Assembly: GCA_015501595.1 (NCBI GenBank)
Contig: JADNRX010000659.1
Location: forward strand, 1-27,473
Direction of reading: 5' to 3'
DNA length: 27,473 bases
From: Hymenopellis radicata
Lineage: Eukaryota > Basidiomycota > Agaricomycetes > Agaricales > Physalacriaceae
Every line of letters begins with the position of its first letter. Within the stretch, counting starts at the first letter, position 1. The notes below the pieces were generated by a model. That model saw only the letters and a program-made list of their open reading frames with translations. It had not been told where the DNA came from and ran no database searches. A program made the position numbers and the translations under genes. Of the stretch, positions 1 through 8,572 are shown one piece after another.

Positions 1-541
1 TCTTCCAGCCGTTTATATTTTGAAAACTCTTCCGCACCGCGGTGCCTGCATCAAGGGTCTACAAAGGACGCAATACGACACATTCAGAGGCCTGAATTGC
101 AATCGGAGAGCAGGTGACCATGCGGAGGGGCTTTATCGGCCAAACATCGGGGACGAGAGCGGGCCGGCTGAGATGCGTAGCTGTCCGAGAGCATTTCTAG
201 TTGGTTGCTGGACTCCAGTGGGCTCATGTAACACACACTGGGGAATAGGAGTCGGGCTTTCATCGCATTTATACGCGAGACACGTACCTGCGTGGCTAAT
301 GGCATGGCCAAGTACACTGTCGAAATTTGAAAAGCGCTCGTAACGCTGTCTCATGACCATGTCCATGGTGGTTGAACGTTACGGCTGCCGTACACAGTTA
401 GTTTCTTCTTCTAATCGCGTGCAATTAACCCCTTGGGACGCGGCCTTTTGAGCGTAAAATTAAATAACGTGGCAACTTGATTACTATAGATTAGAACTGA
501 TTCGAGTCATTGTGGCGCAAAGCAACGTTATAGCGAGAGGC

Positions 542-823
542 TCAACTTTTCGTAAGCTTCTGATCCCGTACCACATCGAATTTCTTGAGTTTTCCCGCCT
601 CAGATATAGCTTGCTGCATCTCAGCCTTGGGTTCAGTATCTGCTATAAGTTGTAACTGTGTTTGATTTTCGCAAGCGTCTCGACGAGCACAGGTACCCGA
701 AGATGCCGCGTCCGCAATAAATATAGCGCGCAAAAGCTCGCGGGCGCTCACCTTCTGCCCTTCGGGCCTTCTCTTCTTCGTGGGTATCGTCACCAAGAGA
801 ACTCCCTCAGCGCCCATAATCAT
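542..823 (-). CDS. Unrecognised small open frame, doubtful
   Basis: An open frame of 93 codons starts at 823, with a second Met at codon 3, and ends with TGA at 542. The product would be charged, with a Lys/Arg-rich patch near residue 16 (PTKKRRPEGQK) and an Ala/Glu/Lys-rich C-terminal half that could be helical. I recognise no domain. A GTGAGC donor after QK and a TATAG acceptor further on could instead make this a two-exon fragment. It lies in the gene-poor left flank on the same strand as the decayed fragments at 1204-2700, and may belong with them or be chance. Confidence 0.15.
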   Translation of the reverse strand: MIMGAEGVLLVTIPTKKRRPEGQKVSARELLRAIFIADAASSGTCARRDACENQTQLQLIADTEPKAEMQQAISEAGKLKKFDVVRDQKLTKS

Positions 824-1203
824 AAATCATAATGAGTATGAAGATCAGGAATTGACATCCTCACGCCGGCCCAAAGTCGAAGGACATGGATTTGGCGACT
901 TATTGAGACTCCACGGCATGTAACAGGTTCGAATGTTGCGCGCTGGAGGGGGCAACAGTCAGCATACGGGCACAATAACAAGTAGAAGAAGAAGAAGGTG
1001 TTGGGAAGCTAGGACGCCGGAAGAGGCCAGAACTGAGTTTGTCAGAACGTTTCCAGGGACTCAAAGTGAAGAGACCTTGGCTGCTCCAACCGGTATATGG
1101 TCGGATCGTCAGGAGCGTTGCAATGTCGGCCATGTGGAGTGTATAAATACCCTATGTATGTTGGAGAAGGAACAGGGATACAAGAACCTACATAAACAGT
1201 TTG

Positions 1204-2700
1204 CTTCAACCGACGCAGCAAAAAGCTATCCAAGAAACTGAGGACAGATTTCACAATCTGTCGCCCGTCTGACACCAAAAATCGATTTCCCAGCAGTCAT
1301 CATCAGACGCTCAGTGATGCAGATATGGGCGCGATCTCCCTCGATGGGCGCGTCGGAATTTCTATACCGAATGGTCTTGAGACGCGGACAATGCTGGAAA
1401 GAATGGATCTCACCTTCACGGTCTTAACTATCTTGTCAATCTCGTTCTTCAGCGTCACATCTTCCCGGAGTCAATGTCTCGTTGGAAATTATGCTGCTCA
1501 CAAAGTCCCTCTGAGCCGCCGGTATATGCCTCTGCAAATCCTTGTCTAGAAGACACGATTCTAGTCCCAAAAGGCATCAACAGCCTAGAATACGAGCAGC
1601 TGGTTCCCCGATAGATAGTCCAGAGTCGTATTCCACATACTCGCCGTTTACGATCTCTCCGGAAGCCATGCCTGGAAGCCTTGTGCGTATCGCATCCAAT
1701 GAGAGCGCGGAATCCTTGCATCGTTGACATCAAGGTAGCGGGCTAGCACTTGCTCGGGAACGTCGTTGATGGAGGACAGTCTGGAGGCACAGGCTGACAA
1801 GTCTCCTTGCCCAGTTCGTGGAAAAGACGACTACCTTCTCTCCCTGTACGATCTTGCAACGGGATATGTGCCCCCACCTGTCAATGGACGTTAGTCGTGT
1901 TTGGACCAAATCCAACGCAATAATCACTAACCGATACACATGTCGGAACAGTGCAACACATGCAAAGAATCCGTTCCGATCCATAGCAGTCATCGCACTT
2001 CCGTCCGGAGACAACAATAAAGAGACAAGTATCTTCCACACTTTGAAGAGCTTCCTTAAAACATCTCCGGAAAGCCAAGCTCCGCCACCTGTTCTCCTCG
2101 TTATTTAAACTGACTTATTCCATAGCCAAACACGGAGCCATCTTCGTATATGCATCATGATACGCGCGAAGCGCTGGAGGCCATTCCGTGCCCTAAGCTG
2201 CGTTTGGAGGCCAGGTCTCACCCCCAAGCAAAGAGCTGTTTCGTGGAGCTTTATCTCTTCACAATCCAGCCCGATATCCTGATAACTTGAAGATCCTAAC
2301 AGCGAGGGCAAATGAGAGAGCAGATATTGAACGACTGAGTACATCATTATGCTTTCTTCCGACTTCCTGCCCGCCTATTTAACAGTGCTGGATGTCGACG
2401 GGAAGGCTTTTCTGTGGGTACGTTAGCCACTCCGACTCCAATCCGACTCTCTCCATAGTCGCAACGCCTACTGATCGAGCTGGTTGGTGATTCGATGAGG
2501 ACAGGTTGATCTCAAAGTTGGAGAATGCCGTTGGTGTGAGTGTCTCCACGGAACGTTTCAGAAAAACCATGGGCCCAGAGTCACTGCAAGTAAGGCCGCC
2601 AGAATAATGATTATACATAGTACACGGTGGAATGTTCAATCTCTGTCGATGCTTTGGTGAGCAAATACATGGTGAGACCGAGATCACGTACAAAAATACA
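1204..2700 (-). pseudogene. Possible decayed protein-coding gene (fragments only)
   Basis: I do not recognise this gene. On the minus strand several coding-like stretches follow one another in changing frames with stops between them: around 2340-2105, 2040-1800, 1800-1625 and 1400-1204. One intron looks real. At about 1931-1878 a GTTAGT donor, a GACTAAC branch site and a TTGACAG acceptor join the residues FRHVYR to WGHISRCK in one frame. The last fragment (1400-1204) contains CPRLKTIRYRNSDAP and then a further 40 open codons. No single set of splice sites gave me one continuous protein, and no start or conserved domain is clear. It may be a pseudogene, a gene with sequencing errors, or a fast-evolving gene whose introns I placed wrongly. 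Limits are approximate. Confidence 0.25.
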
Positions 2701-2735
2701 GCTACGCGAGAGTCTACGAAACCGCAAATGAAAGA

Positions 2736-3580
2736 TCATGTAGGCGCGCCTTGATCGGGTAAACGCTCTATTGCATATCGTCTCCGGACGATATACATCA
2801 AAGGGATTCCAGGTACTTGGCGAATGCGCCGGCGAAGCTCTCGATCACAGGTAGCTACAATATAGCATTTGTGTTGCTGGACCCGCTGTACGAGACAGTC
2901 ATCAGCATATGTACCGGAATGCGCGCATGCGAGGCGCTCAAAACGAGGATCACGAGCAACACTGATGGATTATGATCAATATGGAGATGAGGAGGTGGAC
3001 ACACAAGTGACTTGCCGTAGCGCGACGCGAAACTTTGGGCCAAGTTTTTCCAGTTCGGCCATGACACAGTCTGTGACACATGGTATGCCTGCATGACACG
3101 GATATGGTTATTTGTGAAATGGGGATGGAGATGGAACATACATTTTGCGTAGAGGCAGTCCATCATTCCACTGACGAGCTCCAACTTGTTTTGCAGGGAA
3201 AAGTTGATGAAATTGGTGTCGATAAGGACGCGGTAAGGCGGTGCAAGCGCTGTATTGTGTGCAAGGAACAATGATGACGCCACGGGTTCCTTGCACGGAG
3301 AGCGTCACTGAAAAGTTCCAGGAGTCGCGCTAGGAATGGACCTACACCCTGCGAACAGCCTTTTCCTTGGCTTCTTGCTCCTTTTTGTCTTGTTTTGCTT
3401 GGTTTTCTTTTCTGTGGAACGAAATAAATATTACACTGCCATGACGGCGGAATTACTGACAATCGGATGTCTTTTGGACTAATCATACGCTTTACTGCCG
3501 CGAATTTGCGTGTCTTTTTGGCTTTTCCCTATACAGACAGTCAATATTGTGCATTCAACATAATTTGAGCAGCATACCAT
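2736..3580 (-). CDS. FCF1: rRNA-processing protein FCF1 (UTP24), PIN-domain endonuclease
   Basis: Spliced model: exons 3580-3578, 3528-3461, 3411-3348, 3289-3142, 3088-3016 and 2961-2736, giving 193 aa, the usual size of Fcf1. The N-terminus is MGKAKKTRKFAAVKR, the basic tail typical of the family, followed by a Lys/Glu/Gln-rich helix. The PIN domain follows, with the conserved VLIDTNFINFSLQNK, VSGMMDCLYAKC, ITDCVMAELEKLGP-type, ARDPRFERL and GTYADDC blocks; the acidic residues of these blocks form the metal site in this family. The C-terminus YAIERLPDQGAPT is also standard. Fcf1/Utp24 is known as the nucleolar nuclease of the small-subunit processome that cuts pre-rRNA at sites A1 and A2. 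Two splice features are odd: coding exon 1 is just the ATG, and intron 5 (3015-2962) starts with GC. The conserved protein on both sides supports each. The gene is divergent from the zinc-finger gene at 4100. Confidence 0.93.
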
Positions 3581-4099
3581 GATGGCAGAAGTAGACCATG
3601 TGGCAGTGCTAATTTTCGATAAGATACCTTACGTCAGGTGTGTGTTTATGCTTGGCTGCGCCGTCCGAAGCCGGACAGGTTCAGTACGTTCTTCATGTAT
3701 CATGTTAGATCAAATTGTCGCGAGCTACTGTGGCGCGATGGTGGCGACAAATAATGTCGGCAATGGCGGGGCGTTGGCCGCCATTGTGATGCTCGGAGAA
3801 CAGAAGGGAGCGTCTAGAACTGCAGCGTGATTCGGCCGTGGGCCCTGGTAGCGTAAATGAGGCAGGTGCCATTGGTTCGCCACACTACCGGCCGGTTGTG
3901 CCGTCTACCAAGTATTACTGTAAATATACTACTCGTTCGCTGCCTGGGAAGGTTTATGAAGGGTGAACAGGCCGGCGGATAAAGGGATCATAGGGTACAT
4001 ACATGACAACGCCACGCATGGTGTGGCGCTTACATACAAGCGATATTGAAAAATTCCCAGAACAAAACAACAGCAAACCGCGTGCCCTTATGATCCACG
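3581..4099. other. Divergent intergenic region, FCF1 / zinc-finger gene
   Basis: About 520 bp separate the two start codons, so this stretch should carry both promoters. I see no clear TATA box. An imperfect inverted repeat, CGCCAC and GTGGCG with a 7-nt spacer, lies at 4010-4028, 72 bp before the plus-strand ATG. An 83-codon open frame at 3579-3830 overlaps the FCF1 start and has no recognisable content. Confidence 0.5.
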
Positions 4100-5688
4100 A
4101 TGGGCTCAGTGGCTCGTCTCCCTGCGATGTCGCCGCCGCCTCCTCCGTCGCCTTCCGCCCGACCTGGGAGCAGCACGAGCGCGACGGTGAGCGAGCCTGT
4201 TGAGCATGACGACGAGCAGGACCCAGGCGAGGTGGAAAGGTACACATCTGCTTTGTTCGCGCGTGTCGTCGCTGAAGGCGGCATTTCTTGATTTAGCATT
4301 ACGCCGTGGCCAACCAGTCCAGTAGCTGCCCAGATACCAGTGTCGCCGACAGTGCTGTCGAATGGGATGCCTACACTCGACCCGCCCAAAAACCATGTTT
4401 GGGTCAATACCATGGATGGCAAGTCCCGACCTGTCGGTGTTCCTGCAGACGCCAACTACGAGCCGCCTAAGCCACTTGGGATCCGCGACGCAGTGCGTGC
4501 TTTTGTTTTCTACAACTTGAACAAGGCAACTTATACTTGGCAGATTCTAATACGTCGTGACATGGAAGCCGCATTCAAATACAAGGAAGACAACAAAGAC
4601 GACAAGAACAAAGACAAGGAATCCTCTCCTGATACTTCTACAACACCGGCCAACAATATCAAGTCCACCAAGGGCCAGCTTACCCCATCCATGGAAGCCA
4701 TGGATATCAACGATAAGCGTGTTGATTCCGACAAGGATGAACCCGAATCTGAAGAGGACATGGTCGTAGACCACCACCCGCCTACAAACAGCACCACCAA
4801 ACCTACCTTTTCGTTGTCGCCGTCTGTTGACTGGAAACGAGGCACAAAGACGAGCAGCGAGGAATCTGGCCCCATAACGCCCCAGGACGCTCCGTCGTTC
4901 ACTCCATCCTACCTGGAGAAGCAGCGACTTCCTGCTCCGCGCCAGTCTTCACAGGATACGGGCTCCGACTACAGCACTACCCCTGCTCCATCGTACCGTG
5001 TCATTCGCGGTCCCGGCTCGTCCTCCGTTTCCGCGCCTATATTCAAACCACCACCGCGTCGTTCAAAACCAGAGCCAGAACCATCTTTGTCCCGATCAGG
5101 TCCATCGCGACGCGCAGCTGCACGCGCACGGATCGCCACCCAAAAGGCGCAGCTTGAATCAGAGGAGGAGGAGGAAGAAGAGGAATATTGGGATGATGAC
5201 GGCGAGGACGAGGTCGACGAGCTCAAGTCATCGCCGCCGGCCAAGAAGACAAAGGTCAGTTTGGGTAAGGACGATGGCGCCTACGACCTCGACTCGGACG
5301 ACGACGTCCCAGGGCCCTCGTCAACGTCCCCAGAAAGCGCGGCCGCCCGCCCAACTCTTCCCTTGTCGGCGGCAAAAGGCGGAAAACCGGCGATCGCTAC
5401 CCGTGCTCTGTTGCTGGCTGCACCAAGACGTTCACGCGCCGCAACGACGTTGAGCGACACATCAAGTCGTCGGGCGCCCACCCCGAGATCAAAATTGTCG
5501 ACGAGTCGAAGCGCTGTAAGCACTGCGGGACCGACTTGTCGCGTGCAGATGCACGCCTGCGACATGAGCGCACGAATGCGTGTGGGAAGCGCAATCTGCA
5601 GCACAGTCGCAATCGCAAAGAGGCGGAGATGGCGGCGGAGGCATCATCAGCTACGCCTGCGAAAGCTCGCGTACTAAAGTCGTCATGA
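4100..5688 (+). CDS. C2H2-type zinc-finger protein with AT-hook
   Basis: Model: exons 4100-4239, 4297-4492, 4544-5254 and 5338-5688, about 465 aa; ATG 4127 is an alternative start. The protein is mostly low complexity: a Pro/Ser-rich N-terminus, a Lys/Asp-rich segment, Ser/Pro-rich stretches and an acidic run (ESEEEEEEEEYWDDD). Then come an AT-hook-like PRKRGRPPN and two C-terminal zinc fingers: C-x4-C-x12-H-x6-H containing RRNDVERH, and C-x2-C-x12-H-x5-C. A nuclear DNA-binding role is likely; the targets are unknown. The fingers lie in a different frame from the acidic region. An 83-nt intron (GTCAGT to AAAG, 5255-5337) joins them in frame, but a missing C in the run 5328-5331 is an equally good or better explanation, because it keeps the whole AT-hook. 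The 51-nt intron 4493-4543 (GTGCGT to CAG) preserves frame and could be retained. Confidence 0.75.
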
Positions 5689-6110
5689 GGTACCGACTCC
5701 CCGCATCTCTCAACGATCAACAAGGCATCCTTATCCTCCTGGTCAGTACGCGCTATCTGATCTTTGCCCATCTCTTGATTGATAGTTGGCATGCAGGGTT
5801 AACTGGATACCATCCTAAACAAATAATCTTCTTGTGTCTTCCTCCCGTGTTATACATGTGTATTATTGCACTTTTTTTCGCTCACATACCTACTTCGTTT
5901 TCGAGTTATCGCTTTACTTGTATCAGTGTAGAAGTACAATATCCGTAATGGGGTTTTATGCTATTTATCCTCCTCGCGGCTGGCGTAATCAAGAGGTGAG
6001 AAATATCAAGATCATGGGGTGCGCCACCAGTCCAGACCTATAGGACCTCGGAGATCACGTCGCCTTGCGCAAGATCAGCGAGCCCTGAAATCACTCGTGG
6101 CGCACTCAAT
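5689..6110. other. 3' flank of the zinc-finger gene, no gene seen
   Basis: This is AT-richer sequence after the stop codon, with a T-rich tract near 5870-5920. I see no ORF with recognisable content, no tRNA fold and no repeat until the repeat copy that begins at 6111. Confidence 0.4.
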
Positions 6111-6876
6111 TTATCAAGAGTAATGCCGCGACGAGACGGCTGTGCTTACTGATGAACTGTGAAATGCCAGCACTAGACATAGGACATGCCGGTTTCATCA
6201 TTCTGAAAACACGGTCAAGATGGGGTGTATTGTCCGAGAATCATGACAGCGATACACCAGAGCGTTTGTTCGGTCTAATGAATACCCACCTCAATCACAG
6301 AAGCAGCAGATAACTTCGGGCCACATTTCTTTCCTGGTGCATTTACTAACGCGCCTCTCCACCGAGTAAGGACTTCTACTTCGTCTTATGAGACGCTGAG
6401 ACGCTCTTAGTAGTGATTTTCAGGAGTAGTCACGGTCGCGTCTTACTGGGATGCGATAATAACTATGGCTTCGAAATGTTCTTCTCATCAATCTACAAAA
6501 ACTCGGTGTCTCACGCGACATGTTCCTTGTTCTATAGGCGGATATCGATATCTTTGAGTTCACATCGAACACGACGGTAGGATTATGTCCATTAGCCTTC
6601 GACATGGTATATTACCCCCACCGAGGTGAACTCTCAAAGTGTCATCTAGAATCTGGAAGACATTTAGGAAAGAGGGTTTTTCTTTTATGAGCCCAGAAGA
6701 AGAAGAAGAATGGCATCTCAGCGATTGTTGGTTCATTGTTAGTACCGTTCAATCGCCAAGTTCCGCGCCACGTGTGTGTCCAGTCACACGTTGCGGAGCA
6801 CCACAGCTGAGCGCCACTTGCGAAGCGTGAAGGCCTCGAATACAACAGCAAGAGACAGAATACCTGGCTAGTCAAG
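6111..6876 (+). repeat. Repeat copy 1 with inverted core
   Basis: This copy is built of three parts. Its left end (6111-6257) matches the left end of copy 2 almost base for base: 67 of the first 68 positions agree. Its core (about 6261-6578) matches the core of copy 2 (about 7075-7368) only as reverse complement, at roughly 85% by eye. About 250 bp of unique sequence follow (6580-6829), then a right end (6830-6876) that matches the right end of copy 2 in direct orientation. Copy 1 abuts copy 2 with no spacer. No transposase is present, so this may be a non-autonomous element or a duplicated and rearranged intergenic block. Confidence 0.7.
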
Positions 6877-7446
6877 TTATCAAGAGTAATGCCGCGACGA
6901 GACGGCTGTGCTTACTGACGAACTGTGAAATGCCAGCACTAGACAGCCAGCTTTGGGACATATGTGACGGTTTCATCATTCTGAAAACACGGTCAAGATG
7001 GGGTGTATTGCCCGAGAAGTATAACTGTGATACATGAGGTGCTGTCAGACTAGAATACCAGTGTCATTGTCAACCGTCGTGTTCGATGTGAACTCAAAGA
7101 TATCGATATCCGCCTATAGAACAAGGAACATGTTGCGTGAGACACCGAGTTTTTGTTCAGAAATCATTTCGAAGCCATACTTATCACCGCATCTCAGTAA
7201 GACGCGACCACTCCTCCTGAAAATCACTACCAGCGTCTCGTAAGATCAAGTAGAAGAACTTACTCGGCGGAGAGACGCGTTAGCGCGTAGATGTGCCGTG
7301 CCCGAAATCAAGGTTATCTGCTGCTTCCGTGATTGAGGTGGGTATTCATTACACCAGACAAACGCTCGTCCTGGAACCTGGGAGATATTCAGCATCTGAA
7401 GGTCTCCAATACATCCGCAAGAGACAGAATACGTGGCTATTCAAGG
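6877..7446 (+). repeat. Repeat copy 2, uninverted, about 570 bp
   Basis: The order is left end (6877-7034), core (about 7075-7368) and right end (7399-7446). Both copies start with TTATCAAGAGTAATGCCGCG, and their right ends share AAGAGACAGAATAC. The core contains the palindrome GATATCGATATC at 7098-7109, also present in copy 1 at 6541-6552. Short frames in the two cores would encode the same peptide (VVFDVNSKISISAYRTRNM) on opposite strands. With only short open frames around it, that probably reflects DNA identity rather than a gene. I saw no obvious terminal inverted repeat or target-site duplication. Confidence 0.7.
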
Positions 7447-8469
7447 TCCCTAGACGACCGAGCATTGAGACCTGAGGAAGTATAGTGGGCCAGGGCGTAA
7501 GTAGCCACCCCCCAACCCCCGCCTACGTCAGTTCTATAATAGCGCTAGTTCATAACCCGAAATACTTCAGACGTGGGGCGGCGCCAGGTGGCTGAAGCCT
7601 GAGAGGTACAGTCCCTCCCTCTTGAGTTGAATGACCTGAAATCAAAGAATGATCAGTGTTCTTGGACCCAGGCGAGGCATTGTGTACCGTGAGTCGAGCT
7701 ATATGCGCTTGTTGAAGGGTGGACACCGATAGAGACTTCATACATGGCCAAGGGGTATTCTGGGCAATGCATCCGCGCCAAAGTGTAATTCAGGATCGCG
7801 TAGAGCTCGGGTACGGGTCCTATTGAACGACCCTAGTCCTTCACAGCAAACGGTGACTCGACGCGTCAACGTTGGACTCAACGCCTCTTAATCTCCCTTA
7901 ACATCGGAGGTCAAGACTTTTCTCATTGGCTGCAGCCCAGAGCCATCACGGCGGTGGAGGAAAGGCTGTACACGTCCCTGCTCAGAGTCCATTTTTCGAG
8001 CGCTTGAGCCATGGTAGAGCAGAGAGAACGTTAACGGAGCCTCGTTGGTTCCGACAACACGATTCCGACCTGATTCCGACTCGACGATGGTGTTGCCTTT
8101 TCAGGCATTCCTCGCGAATCCTCGGAACAGCACGTGGTCCTCGACTACAGTGTTGGTGTCTACGAACTGCCTTCAAGTTGGATCCGCATGTTGAGGTCAA
8201 GTTCCCGCTTGTTTCGTGACTCGGCATCGGAGGTTTGCCTAGAAATTTTTAGCCACGCTGCGCGCGATAGCCAATACAGTGGTGGTGTCGTCACCAACAC
8301 TTCTTCGTGAAACGCTTACTGAAACGGATGCTGACTTGTGCGATGTTGCCTTGATGGACGCCTTAGTCTGGCACGTTGCAGAAGGGCACTTTGAGCGGCT
8401 CCTCCAAGTAAATCATCAACTTCGGATCCGGATCTCTCCTCCGAAAATGATCGCCCAAGGCTGAGCCAG
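7447..8469. other. Upstream flank of the PAL gene
   Basis: About 1 kb between the repeat pair and the PAL core promoter. I see no gene here. Short open frames at 7926-8219 and 8279-8464 have no recognisable domain. A short direct repeat of GATTCCGAC lies near 8061-8082. The stretch probably holds upstream regulatory sequence for PAL. Confidence 0.4.
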
Positions 8470-8477
8470 TATATAAG
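8470..8477 (+). promoter_or_regulatory. TATA box of the PAL gene
   Basis: TATATAAG lies 96 bp upstream of the PAL start codon. It is followed by a C/T-rich tract (about 8509-8560), a pattern common in strongly expressed fungal genes. Confidence 0.65.
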
Positions 8478-8572
8478 GTCAGTCCGAGCTGGGCTTGGAT
8501 TAGTATCAACCTCCTCCCCCTCCTTACAGCCCCGCCTTACAGTTACTTTATACTCCTTCTTAACTTAACATT

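Noticed and set aside
912..940. tRNA T-loop-like GGTTCGAATG
   Set aside because: No matching acceptor stem, anticodon arm or D-loop could be found around it.
6420..7243. Two short frames encoding the same peptide on opposite strands
   Set aside because: They are a by-product of the inverted core of the repeat pair; frames are short and lack a domain.
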